A program made the translations under genes and the position numbers. This document shows positions 7,200-14,964 of a stretch of 28,582 nt of DNA, piece after piece. The stretch comes from Clostridiaceae bacterium (GTDB lineage Bacteria; Bacillota; Clostridia; Lachnospirales; Lachnospiraceae), in NCBI GenBank assembly GCA_018378255.1, contig JAGZXV010000050.1:1-28582 (forward strand), in the 5' to 3' direction. Within the stretch, counting starts at the first letter, position 1. Each line of letters begins with the position of its first letter. A model generated the notes under the pieces. That model saw nothing but the letters and a program-made list of their open reading frames with translations, was not told where the DNA came from and made no database searches.

Positions 7200-8510
7200 A
7201 TGACGTTAGAATTATTTGGGGCGATTTTAGGTGTAACCGTATTTATATTGATTTTGATGTTCCGTCTGCCCAACTGGCTGACTTTTGTAGCAGTGGCTCC
7301 AATTGTAGTATTTTGCAGAAGCATGACGACAAAAGAGGTCTATGCGGTATTTTCCAGTTCAGGCCTTCAGCTCATGTACATAATTTGTATCTTCATGGGT
7401 CTGATGACAGCTACCGGACTGGACAGCATTATAGGAAACACGGTGGTCACGGCCGCCAATAAAGTAACCCATGGAGATGACAGTAAAACGGAAATCATGA
7501 TTCTGCTGGTGCTGTTTGTATTTGGCAATATCTTTTCATTCTTCCTTGCCAACAACCATGTTGCCATGGCCTTAGTTCCAGTTATTTACGGTATTGCGAA
7601 AAAGACGAAGCTGAGCTATTCAAAAATGTGTTTATTTGTAATTTTCTCCACCACAATCGGCGGCGCATGTACGCTGGTCGGAACCACGTCCAACGTATAT
7701 GCCAACACAGCGCTTTTAGACAACGGATTGAAAGGTCTGGGCATGTTTGATTTTGCATGGGTCGGCGTTCCGGTTATGATTTTAGGAGGTATTTATTTAA
7801 TCCTGTGCAATAAAATGTGCCCTTCCTATGAGGAAGAAGTTCCAGGAAGCGCTGCGGTGTTAATGGAAGCCAAAGATACGGCAACTCCTGAAATGAAGAG
7901 AAAACAGATGTTTGTCTGCATCGGTTTTGCCGCATTTTTAGTTGGGCTGGCAATGGACAGCATTGCGGACCTTCCGGGATTCAGCCCGTATTTCTTCGGA
8001 TATTTTATCATCACCGTTTTATACTTTTTAAAAGTAGCGAAATCAAAGCAATTTTTTACCAGTATCAGTTCCCAGTTAGTTTTGTTCTGTGCAGGTATTA
8101 ACCTGGCAATCGCTATTATCAAAGTCACTCCATTGGGGGATGTATTCAGCGCATTTTTCATCAACGCCATTGGCGGAAGCACCAACCTGTATGTGATCAC
8201 CGCAATTTTGTGGGTGGGAACGGTTGTGATGACACAGTTTATGAACAATATGGCTTGTGCAGGCGTTTTGGCTCCGGTAGCCATCGGTCTGGCCGAACAT
8301 TTGGGCGCTGATCCGAGAGCCATGGTCATGGCAATTGCAATGGCGGCCACCAGTTCTTATCTGACCCCTATGGCGTCGGGAACCAACCAGTTAATCATGC
8401 CGTTTACCAATTTAAAGTTCCAGGATTTCGCAAAATACGGCTGGCCGCTGTTAATCATTAACTTTGCATGCTGTATGCTGATTCTGCCCATCGTTTTCCC
8501 ATTTTTCTAA
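7200..8510 (+). CDS. SLC13/DASS-like membrane carrier
   Basis: A 436-aa, strongly hydrophobic protein with about 10-12 membrane segments and no soluble domain. It resembles the ion-transporter superfamily carriers for di- and tricarboxylates (SLC13/DASS, ArsB/NhaD fold). Two pseudo-symmetric halves are visible, each with a polar re-entrant stretch: NNHVAMALVPV with TTIGGACTLVGTTSN (about 122-165) in the first half, and QFMNNMACAGVLAP with ATSSYLTPMASGTNQ (about 345-400) in the second. The ATG at 7200 is preferred to the one at 7194, because GGAG would be only 2 nt from the latter. It probably shares a transcript with the C45 hydrolase 104 nt downstream and is probably controlled by the divergent LysR. 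A paralogue, broken by a stop codon, lies at 20607-21896. The substrate is inferred to be a carboxylate. Confidence 0.85.
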   Translation: MTLELFGAILGVTVFILILMFRLPNWLTFVAVAPIVVFCRSMTTKEVYAVFSSSGLQLMYIICIFMGLMTATGLDSIIGNTVVTAANKVTHGDDSKTEIMILLVLFVFGNIFSFFLANNHVAMALVPVIYGIAKKTKLSYSKMCLFVIFSTTIGGACTLVGTTSNVYANTALLDNGLKGLGMFDFAWVGVPVMILGGIYLILCNKMCPSYEEEVPGSAAVLMEAKDTATPEMKRKQMFVCIGFAAFLVGLAMDSIADLPGFSPYFFGYFIITVLYFLKVAKSKQFFTSISSQLVLFCAGINLAIAIIKVTPLGDVFSAFFINAIGGSTNLYVITAILWVGTVVMTQFMNNMACAGVLAPVAIGLAEHLGADPRAMVMAIAMAATSSYLTPMASGTNQLIMPFTNLKFQDFAKYGWPLLIINFACCMLILPIVFPFF

Positions 8511-8614
8511 AAGTGCCGGCATATCATTTGAAAAGCGGGAAGGCCAGTTCGCGGAGGCTTCTGATTGAGGAAGGCCACTGAATGTGGCAAAATGAGAAGA
8601 AAGGATATTGAAAT

Positions 8615-9679
8615 ATGAGATTGAAGGAGATTTATATAAAAGCGGCGGACCCCTTTGAGAGGGGGCGCCAGCATGGTGCGCAGGTGAAAGAAGAGATTAA
8701 AAAAGTCTGCAGGGGATACCAAAAATCCTTTGAACGCAAAGGTTATACCTGGGAAGAGGCCCAGGATATGGCCATGGAATATGTGCCCTATCTGGAAAAG
8801 GAGATGCCGGAACTCATGGAGGAGGCAAAAGGAATCGCTCAGGGAGCGGAAATCAGCCTGTCCATTGTCATGGTGCTGAATACCCGGTATGAACTTTTGA
8901 AATTTAAAAAGGGCGTTGACAATCATGAACATAATGAGTGCACCTGTTTTGCGGTGACGCCGGAGGCTACCAGGGATAAAGAAACGATTGGAGGGCAGAA
9001 CTGGGATAATGCCCCGTTTATCGGAGAAAATCTGTATATTCTTCATATAGATGAAGAAAATGGGACAAAAATCGTAGGTCTTTGTGAGCCGGCCCAGCTG
9101 ATCCGGAGCGGTATGAACAGCCATGGGATTTCCATTAACTGCAGCACCCTTTTATCCACCAAAGATGTGCGGGGAGTTGCAATTCCCACCAATTTTATGC
9201 GCCGCCGGATATTGCAGAGCCGGACCTTTATAGAGGCATGCGGTGTGGTTGAAAAGTTGAAGCCCTGTGTATCCATTAACTATGTGATCGCGTCGGCTTC
9301 CGGTGAGGCTGTGGTTTATGAAACCACCCCGGTTGAGAACTTTACCATTTACCCGTCCAGAGGAATAGTGACCCAGGGAAATGATATTCAGGCAGATCCG
9401 ACTATTGACCGTTTCATTCCTGCTGATAAAGCCCATTCCCATCATTTCAGAGGGCAGCGGCTGAATTATCTGCTTCAGAAAAAGGCGGGACAGATTACGC
9501 AAGAAGATATTATGGAACGTTTAAAGGATCATTATGGATATCCGGCCGCTGTCTGCAATCATGCGGGGGATCAGAGCCTGCAAACGATTGCCTCCATGCT
9601 GTATTGCCTGAATAGGGGATACGCGTGGATTGCGTGGGGGAATCCATGTGAAAATGAATATGAAAAATATGAATTATAA
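8615..9679 (+). CDS. C45-family Ntn-hydrolase (acyl-CoA:6-APA acyltransferase-like)
   Basis: A 354-aa protein resembling the C45 peptidase/isopenicillin-N acyltransferase family. These self-cleaving N-terminal-nucleophile enzymes hydrolyse or transfer acyl groups on amides. Family features: a propeptide-like N-terminal helical region with GRQHG (17-21) and PELMEEAKGIAQG (about 65-77); the probable nucleophile Cys109 in NECTCFAV (Cys111 is an alternative); GGQNWDN (126-132); and GMNSHGISI. There is no signal peptide, so it is cytoplasmic. The ATG has AAAGGA about 10 nt upstream. It follows the SLC13-like carrier, and a weak hairpin (GCCAC-N5-GTGGC) precedes it, so the pair probably forms one operon: import of an acyl-amide followed by cleavage. 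That role is inferred; the true substrate cannot be read from the sequence. Confidence 0.85.
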   Translation: MRLKEIYIKAADPFERGRQHGAQVKEEIKKVCRGYQKSFERKGYTWEEAQDMAMEYVPYLEKEMPELMEEAKGIAQGAEISLSIVMVLNTRYELLKFKKGVDNHEHNECTCFAVTPEATRDKETIGGQNWDNAPFIGENLYILHIDEENGTKIVGLCEPAQLIRSGMNSHGISINCSTLLSTKDVRGVAIPTNFMRRRILQSRTFIEACGVVEKLKPCVSINYVIASASGEAVVYETTPVENFTIYPSRGIVTQGNDIQADPTIDRFIPADKAHSHHFRGQRLNYLLQKKAGQITQEDIMERLKDHYGYPAAVCNHAGDQSLQTIASMLYCLNRGYAWIAWGNPCENEYEKYEL

Positions 9680-9701
9680 CAGTTTGTTTTGCTGGCAGTA
9701 G

Positions 9702-9821
9702 GTTCTCTTTCTGACGGCTTCAGATGAAGAGATGAACATTGTGAAAGGGTTGGATATGGGCGGCGATGCCGTTTTTCAATTGGAAGCCAATGGACTCACT
9801 GTGCTGCCGTTTCAGGGGCAG
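9702..9821 (+). pseudogene. Chimeric gene remnant: response-regulator receiver fragment and another piece
   Basis: After a stop at 9699-9701 the frame reads VLFLTASDEEMNIVKGLD and then MGGD. This closely matches the beta4-alpha4 part of an OmpR-type receiver domain (LTAxDEE...GxDxGADDY). After GGD (about 9770) the expected DYxTKPF is lost, and the frame continues into a different sequence ending TVLPFQGQ (to about 9821). That resembles a piece of a DUF4432/aldose-1-epimerase-like protein, though this second match is tentative. No start codon, complete domain or ribosome binding site is present, so these are fossils joined by a deletion or rearrangement. Confidence 0.6.
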
Positions 9822-9933
9822 GCATATAAAAATGGGGTGTGTTTTTATAGATATGGCCGTCCGTATGCCTGGCGGATGCCAGCGCGCGGATCTATATTTA
9901 AACACACTCCGGCTGAAATTTTCTCTCCATTAA

Positions 9934-10080
9934 TCAGTAAACCAATAGTTGCCCCCATCCTTTGAACGCTCCATGAATCCGTACATGATGAGATACCGCA
10001 TTTAAGGCCATATAATCTTCGTAAATTGGTTTCTGGCTGACTAAATAGGCATCGATGATCTGCGCTTCGGAGGTTTGATA
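9934..10080 (-). pseudogene. Unrecognised protein-like fragment
   Basis: On the minus strand a 48-codon open stretch starts YQTSEAQIIDAYLVSQ and ends GAFKGWGQLLVY before a TGA. The composition looks like genuine protein. It has no start codon, being preceded directly by TAA, and no ribosome binding site. It lies just beyond the stop of the GNAT gene, in the same frame but behind three stops. With the receiver fragment next to it, this suggests a degraded region at 9680-10095. I cannot name the parent family. Confidence 0.35.
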
Positions 10081-10095
10081 TTATATCTAAATAAG

Positions 10096-10557
10096 TTATA
10101 ACGGACATTCTATGGTTTTCATCATTTCAGTGAAGCCTTCATGCTCATAAAAATGTATTCCGTCTTTATTTTGAGGAAATACTTGTGTGCGAATAAAATC
10201 CGCCCCATGTGTTTTTCCATATGTTTTACTGGCATCGATGAGTTCAGCGCCGATCCCACGGCGGCGTTCAGATTCAGCGACGTCCATATCCTGAATATAA
10301 ACGCAGGTTTGCGGCTTTAAACAACTGACGTTCTTTTGTGTAAGTATGATGACATGGATGAACCCGATTACCTGTCCATTTTTTTCAGCAACCAGGATAT
10401 CTTGGTTTTCCTTTTCAAATATATTTTCAAAAAAGTCATCACCTCTTACGCTTAATACAAAATGTTCTGGTTGAAAACGGACAGCGTCTTTTTCTAATTC
10501 CTGATATAATATTTTTAGCGCCGATATATCTCTTTTTTCTGCAATTCTAACTATCAT
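10096..10557 (-). CDS. GNAT-family N-acetyltransferase
   Basis: A 153-aa single-domain GCN5-related acetyltransferase, transferring an acetyl group from acetyl-CoA to an amine. The acetyl-CoA pyrophosphate loop is visible as ERRRGIGAEL (about 95-104, R/QxxGxG/A), preceded by the beta4 strand VYIQDMDV and followed by the C-terminal FYEHEGF motif typical of the family. The ATG at 10557 is about 5 nt after a GGGAAGGG purine run. It has its own near-consensus promoter and is flanked by gene remnants downstream and a LysR gene upstream on the same strand, so it is probably a single-gene transcript. The substrate cannot be predicted. Confidence 0.9.
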   Translation of the reverse strand: MIVRIAEKRDISALKILYQELEKDAVRFQPEHFVLSVRGDDFFENIFEKENQDILVAEKNGQVIGFIHVIILTQKNVSCLKPQTCVYIQDMDVAESERRRGIGAELIDASKTYGKTHGADFIRTQVFPQNKDGIHFYEHEGFTEMMKTIECPL

Positions 10558-10628
10558 TAATTTTCCCTTCCCCGCTTTATATTCCCCTCATAAGGAGAGA
10601 CAATTTCTCTGGCATGCAATATAAAAAC

Positions 10629-10657
10629 ATTATACAGGGAAACTGTCTTTTTTTCAA
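10629..10657 (-). promoter_or_regulatory. Promoter of the GNAT gene
   Basis: On the minus strand TTGAAA (10652-10657), 17 nt, TATAAT (10629-10634). Transcription would begin near 10622, about 65 nt before the start codon. Confidence 0.75.
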
Positions 10658-10735
10658 TTATTGCGAATCACAAGTTATTATTAACGATTGTCTGGAAAAA
10701 TTACTGTCGGGACACAGCAGAATAAAAAGATTTTA

Positions 10736-11671
10736 CTATAAGAGGGAATTATATTCTAAAGAATTTCTTGTATCGGGCGGATCTTCCTCGTATATCTTTT
10801 TGATCTGCGCTACCAGATCTTCGCCCTCGGGCCCAAGAATGAGATGTTCTCTATAGCCTAAAACTGTGTAGCGGTAACTGGGAGGATTAAATGCACAGAA
10901 TACCATTGGAGGACTGCTTGGAATACAGAAGTCAGGCAGAAAAGAGAGGGCCATATCTTCGCATACCATCTGGCAGGTGGCCTGCGTGCTGTTGATCTCA
11001 TAAACTACAGTGGGATTGATATCGGAACGCTTTAACACTCGGTTAATGATCTGGCGGTTAACGGTGTCCTTAGGCGGCATGACGAAATTTTCGTCCTTAA
11101 ACAGAGTTAAGTCCACAACCGGCGGGTTTTTATAGTCCCTGGAAGCGAGATGGGCGAGGGGATGGCCGGGAGACATGACCAGCAGCATCCGTTCCTTTTT
11201 TAAAAGGTCAAAGTTCATATTGTCTGGAAGATGATCCCGGGTGAGGATTGCCAGATCCAGTTTTTCAGCGGCCAGAAGTTTTACCATCTGTTCCGAACGC
11301 CCTTCTGTTATATCAATCTGGGGAGAACCCGAATGTTTAATTGCCAGATAAACTTTTGTAAAAAGTCCCACTGCCTTTTGGGAGGCGATCCCGATTCTAA
11401 GCCGTTGTGTGGCTGAGATTTCTTCCAGCTGCTTATACAAATTGTTTTTCATCTGAATAACTTTGCGGGCTGTATCCACATAGAGCTCGCCCGCTGGAGT
11501 TAATGTTAAATAGTTTTTATGACGTATAAAAAGTTTGCATCCCAATTCCGATTCCAGCCGGTTGAGATATAAGCTCAAAGTGGGCTGGGAAATATATAGC
11601 TGTTCTGCAGCACGCGTCAGATTTTGTTGGTTGGCTATTTCAACAATATACTGCAGGTGTTTAATATTCAT
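10736..11671 (-). CDS. LysR-family regulator of the DUF3798-ABC-M20 operon
   Basis: A 311-aa LysR-type regulator. The HTH lies at about residues 1-60 (QYIVEIANQQNLTRAAEQLY, then ISQPTLSLYLNRLE), and the effector-binding domain at about 90-300 begins LRIGIASQKAVG. The ATG at 11671 has GGGGGA about 9 nt upstream. It is divergent from the DUF3798 lipoprotein gene with 280 bp between. A dyad there covers this gene's own -10 region and a second dyad lies close to the operon's candidate promoter, the usual autoregulator and activator arrangement. Control of the transporter operon is inferred from this layout. Confidence 0.92.
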   Translation of the reverse strand: MNIKHLQYIVEIANQQNLTRAAEQLYISQPTLSLYLNRLESELGCKLFIRHKNYLTLTPAGELYVDTARKVIQMKNNLYKQLEEISATQRLRIGIASQKAVGLFTKVYLAIKHSGSPQIDITEGRSEQMVKLLAAEKLDLAILTRDHLPDNMNFDLLKKERMLLVMSPGHPLAHLASRDYKNPPVVDLTLFKDENFVMPPKDTVNRQIINRVLKRSDINPTVVYEINSTQATCQMVCEDMALSFLPDFCIPSSPPMVFCAFNPPSYRYTVLGYREHLILGPEGEDLVAQIKKIYEEDPPDTRNSLEYNSLL

Positions 11672-11715
11672 ATGTGAAATCCCCCTTTCAGAAAGATGAG
11701 TAAAGTTTATCTAAC

Positions 11716-11745
11716 ATGATACTACGCATTAAATAGTATGTACAA
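11716..11745 (-). promoter_or_regulatory. Promoter of the LysR gene at 10736-11671 with overlapping dyad
   Basis: On the minus strand TTGTAC (11740-11745), 18 nt, TATCAT (11716-11721). The inverted repeat ATACTA-N9-TAGTAT at 11719-11739 lies between and over these elements and is a plausible autorepression site. Confidence 0.55.
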
Positions 11746-11779
11746 TAGTCTTTTAATTATAGCTTTTTTTAATAGTTAT

Positions 11780-11829
11780 GATAAACATTATGTAGTGTAG
11801 TTATCACACAATGTGTTGTAAGATATAGA
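11780..11829 (+). promoter_or_regulatory. Candidate activator site and promoter of the DUF3798 operon
   Basis: The dyad GATAA-N16-TTATC at 11780-11805 overlaps a weak promoter, TTATCA (11801-11806), 17 nt, TATAGA (11824-11829). A palindrome ACACAATGTGT lies inside the spacer. A poor -35 next to a dyad is typical of LysR-activated promoters. This is a tentative call by eye. Confidence 0.4.
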
Positions 11830-11870
11830 TAAAATAAAAACGAAATATTAGAATAAAGCATACAAAAAGC

Positions 11871-11903
11871 ACAAATACGCTGTGGGGTTTTCAGCGTTTT
11901 TGT
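11871..11903 (+). terminator. Terminator-like hairpin in the leader of the DUF3798 operon
   Basis: ACAAATACGCTG at 11871-11882 pairs with CAGCGTTTTTGT at 11892-11903 around a 9-nt loop. The 3' arm itself contains a run of five T. It sits in the inferred 5' leader, about 48 nt before the lipoprotein ATG, so it could attenuate the operon, or it could end transcripts arriving from elsewhere. Confidence 0.6.
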
Positions 11904-11951
11904 ATAAAGCCGATGTAAAAGGCGCAAAAAAACATACGAGGAGGAAACGAA

Positions 11952-13259
11952 ATGAAAAAGATGCTTACAACAATTTTGGCACTGTCAATAACTGCAGGTT
12001 TATGCGGTTGTGGTTCGTCCGGAACAAGTGCAGCTAAGAGCCAGGCACAAACTGCAGCGGGCACAGCGGCTCAGACAGAGAGCGCGGTTCAGGAGACATC
12101 AGCAGGGGGAGAATCAGCAAAGGAAACAGCAGCGGGAGAGGCATCAGCAGATAGTAAAGCAGAAAATGGGGCGGCGGCAGACAGTGTGATCGTCACGGAA
12201 GGAATCGACTTTAAAGTGGGAATTATGTGCAGTTCTGTATCTCAGAGCGAAGAGGCATACCGTTCGGCGGAAAATCTTCAAAAGAAATATGGGGAAGATG
12301 TAATTGTTATAGATACGTTCCCTGATAAGGCGGTTGCCGAACAGGAAACCACAGTGTCTAAGTCACTGGCCATGGCGGCTGATCCTAAAATGAAGGTTAT
12401 CGTGTTCAATCAGGCTGAGGCGGGTACTATTGCAGCGATCAATAAAGTGAAGGAAAAACGTCCTGATATTTACTGTATTACATGTAATATGAATGAAGAT
12501 GCGGATGAAGTGGCCGCAGTCGCGGATCTTTTAATTACCAAGGATCATAACGGGCTTGGACGCCAGGTGGCAGAGCGGACTATCGAACTGGGAGCGAAAC
12601 ATTTTGTTCATTATTCGTTTCCGCGTCATATGTCAAACCAGGTGGTTGCTCTTAGAAGTGAACTCATGAAAAAGATCTGTGAAGAAAACGGAGTTGAATT
12701 TCATATGGTAACAGCCCCTGATCCTCAGAGCGATGCAGGTGTGGCCGGAGCCCAGCAGTTCGTATTGGAGGATATTCCGAGAAAGGTGAAAGAGCTGGGA
12801 GAAGATACCGTGTTCTTTACCACCAACATATCCATGAATGAACCGTTAATTAAAGCTGTAATGGAGCAGCATGCAATGTTTGCCTGCCAATCCGACCCAT
12901 CGCCTTTTAATGCATTTCCGGCTGCTTTAGGGATTAATATTCCGGAAGATAAGATGAGCGATTCCGATTTTATGCTGGCTCAGATTGAGGACAAAGTGAA
13001 AGAATCGGGCATGTCGGGCAGGATTTCTACCTGGAGACGTTCCAGTATTGATATGTATATGCAGGGAATGGTGGCATACGGAATTTCTCATACCCTCGGC
13101 CTCACCAATGATTCAGAAGGCGAGGTAGATATGGAATATCTTCGTAAAATCTATACGGAGATTGGCGGAGAAGGAACAGAGGTCAACTATTTTATCAATG
13201 GCGAAAACCATGAATACCATCATTTTGTGACATTGCTGGGAAGTTTATATAGGTTCTAA
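11952..13259 (+). CDS. DUF3798-family substrate-binding lipoprotein
   Basis: A 435-aa secreted lipoprotein. The signal peptide has a hydrophobic core at 4-17 and a lipobox LCGC with lipidated Cys20. A low-complexity Ala/Ser/Thr/Glu linker runs to about residue 78. The rest resembles the DUF3798 family (periplasmic-binding-protein fold): FKVGIMCSSVSQSEEAYR at the start of the domain, a KVIVFNQAEAGT strand, and DPSPFNAFPAALGI near the hinge. It has AGGAGGAAACGAA before the ATG. It is the first gene of an operon with an ABC ATPase, two permeases and an M20D amidohydrolase, so it is inferred to be the solute receptor on the outer face of the membrane. The ligand is unknown. A stem-loop after it may keep its mRNA more abundant than the downstream genes. 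Confidence 0.85.
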   Translation: MKKMLTTILALSITAGLCGCGSSGTSAAKSQAQTAAGTAAQTESAVQETSAGGESAKETAAGEASADSKAENGAAADSVIVTEGIDFKVGIMCSSVSQSEEAYRSAENLQKKYGEDVIVIDTFPDKAVAEQETTVSKSLAMAADPKMKVIVFNQAEAGTIAAINKVKEKRPDIYCITCNMNEDADEVAAVADLLITKDHNGLGRQVAERTIELGAKHFVHYSFPRHMSNQVVALRSELMKKICEENGVEFHMVTAPDPQSDAGVAGAQQFVLEDIPRKVKELGEDTVFFTTNISMNEPLIKAVMEQHAMFACQSDPSPFNAFPAALGINIPEDKMSDSDFMLAQIEDKVKESGMSGRISTWRRSSIDMYMQGMVAYGISHTLGLTNDSEGEVDMEYLRKIYTEIGGEGTEVNYFINGENHEYHHFVTLLGSLYRF

Positions 13260-13266
13260 ATTATGG

Positions 13267-13310
13267 GAGAGCGCTTCATTTCGGAGCAGTCCGGATTTGA
13301 AAGCGCTCTC
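13267..13310 (+). other. Intercistronic stem-loop after the binding-protein gene
   Basis: GAGAGCGCTT at 13267-13276 pairs with AAGCGCTCTC at 13301-13310, and an inner CGGA/TCCG stem strengthens it. It lies between the lipoprotein stop and the ATPase ribosome binding site. Such elements often act as partial terminators or 3' stabilisers that raise binding-protein levels relative to the rest of a transporter operon. Confidence 0.7.
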
Positions 13311-13344
13311 TGTAAATTTCTTTATGAGGATTGGAGGCTGGCAT

Positions 13345-14964
13345 GTGAGCTCAATGAAGGAAGAAACATATACACTGCGGATGCAGAATATTGGAAAAGA
13401 ATATTATGGAAATAAAGTATTGAAAGGGATTAATCTGTCGCTGATGCCCGGAGAGGTGCTTGCACTGGTAGGAGAAAATGGGGCCGGTAAGTCAACTCTG
13501 ATGAATATTCTGTTTGGAATGCCGGTCATTCATTCTACCGGGGGTTTTTCCGGAAAAGTCTACTTTGAAGGAAGAGAGACCCATATCAAGTCGCCGTATC
13601 AGGCTATGGAACTTGGAATCGGCATGGTGCACCAGGAATTTATGCTGCTCCCCAGCTTTACGATTACAGAAAATATAAAGTTAAACCGAGAATATACAAA
13701 GCCGAATCCGGTAAGCCGCCTCTGTGGGAAAAAGATGGAGATTCTGGACTATAAAAAGATGACTGCGGATGCCAAAATGGATTTGGAAAAGGTAGGCATG
13801 ACTGTTTCAGAAAGCGAACTGGTGGAAGGCCTTCCTGTAGGGTTCATGCAGTTTGTTGAGATTGCCAGAGAAATCGATAAGAAAGATATTAAGATGATAG
13901 TATTTGATGAACCCACCGCAGTATTGACGGAAACGGAATCCCAAAAGCTTTTGGAAACCATTAAGAATATATCGGAAGATGGAGTTTCCGTAATTTTCAT
14001 CAGCCATAAGCTGGATGAGGTGATTCAGGCCGCCGATACGATTATGGTGATGCGTGACGGGGAACATGTGGCGACTGTGGATAAGAAAGAAACCGACGTG
14101 ATGAAACTGGCAGAACTGATGGTGGGACGTGGAATTGATGCGGGCCAGATTGCACAGAAACGCGATTTTTCAAAAGCTCCTACCGTGATGTCTATCAAAA
14201 ACCTGAAAGTCAGAATGCCCGGAGAAGGAGTAAAGGATGTATCCATAGAGGTGAAAAAAGGAGAAATTCTTGGATTCGGCGGTTTGGCTGGGCAGGGAAA
14301 AATAGGAATCTCCAATGGCATTTTAGGGTTATATCCCACTGAAGGGGAGGTTACATATGAGGGACAGAAAATAAAGCTGAATCAGCCTCTGGATTCCCTG
14401 AAGCGAAAAATCGCTTTCGTTTCGGAAGACAGAAAAGAGGTAGGATTACTTCTCACGGAATCCATAGAAGACAATATTACCATTGCAGCAACCAGGGTTA
14501 ATAAAAAATATTTGAAAAAGTATGGTTTTTTCACCCAGATCGACAAAAAAGCCCAAAGGACACAGGCGGAATCTATGATTAAAGAACTTCAGATCAAATG
14601 CACCAGTCCGAAACAGCCCGTAGGCGCATTGAGCGGGGGCAATCAGCAAAAAGTCTGCGTAGCCCGGGCGCTTACCCTCGAACCGGATATTCTGTTCGTA
14701 TCGGAACCGACAAGAGGAATTGATATCGGTGCAAAACAGGTGCTTCTGGATTATCTGAAAAAACTGAATCAGGAGAAACACATGACAATTGTGGTCACTT
14801 CAAGCGAATTGAAAGAATTGCGTTCTATCTGCGACAGAATTGCCATCATTACCAATGGAAAGGTGGAAGGGATTCTTCCTCCGGATGCGTCGGACGTGGA
14901 TTTCGGCCTGATGATGTCAGGGCAGTACAATAAAGTTTATGGTAAGGGGGCAAGTCATGAGTGA
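13345..14964 (+). CDS. ABC transporter ATPase, two nucleotide-binding domains
   Basis: A 539-aa sugar/nucleoside-type (RbsA/MglA/YufO-like) ATPase with two fused ABC domains. Domain 1 has Walker A GENGAGKST (43-51) and Walker B IVFDEPTAVL, but its signature is degenerate (PVGFMQFVEIAR). Domain 2 has a degenerate Walker A (GLAGQGKIGIS), a good signature LSGGNQQKV (about 429-437) and Walker B ILFVSEPTRGID. This asymmetry is normal for the family. The start is the GTG at 13345, 7 nt after GGAGG; the ATG at 13354 is an alternative 3 codons on. It overlaps the first permease by 8 nt, so the two are translationally coupled. It powers import of the solute captured by the DUF3798 lipoprotein. Confidence 0.93.
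   Translation: MSSMKEETYTLRMQNIGKEYYGNKVLKGINLSLMPGEVLALVGENGAGKSTLMNILFGMPVIHSTGGFSGKVYFEGRETHIKSPYQAMELGIGMVHQEFMLLPSFTITENIKLNREYTKPNPVSRLCGKKMEILDYKKMTADAKMDLEKVGMTVSESELVEGLPVGFMQFVEIAREIDKKDIKMIVFDEPTAVLTETESQKLLETIKNISEDGVSVIFISHKLDEVIQAADTIMVMRDGEHVATVDKKETDVMKLAELMVGRGIDAGQIAQKRDFSKAPTVMSIKNLKVRMPGEGVKDVSIEVKKGEILGFGGLAGQGKIGISNGILGLYPTEGEVTYEGQKIKLNQPLDSLKRKIAFVSEDRKEVGLLLTESIEDNITIAATRVNKKYLKKYGFFTQIDKKAQRTQAESMIKELQIKCTSPKQPVGALSGGNQQKVCVARALTLEPDILFVSEPTRGIDIGAKQVLLDYLKKLNQEKHMTIVVTSSELKELRSICDRIAIITNGKVEGILPPDASDVDFGLMMSGQYNKVYGKGASHE

Noticed and set aside
8507..9124. Minus-strand 205-codon open frame
   Set aside because: It overlaps the well-supported C45 gene on the opposite strand and shows no family features.
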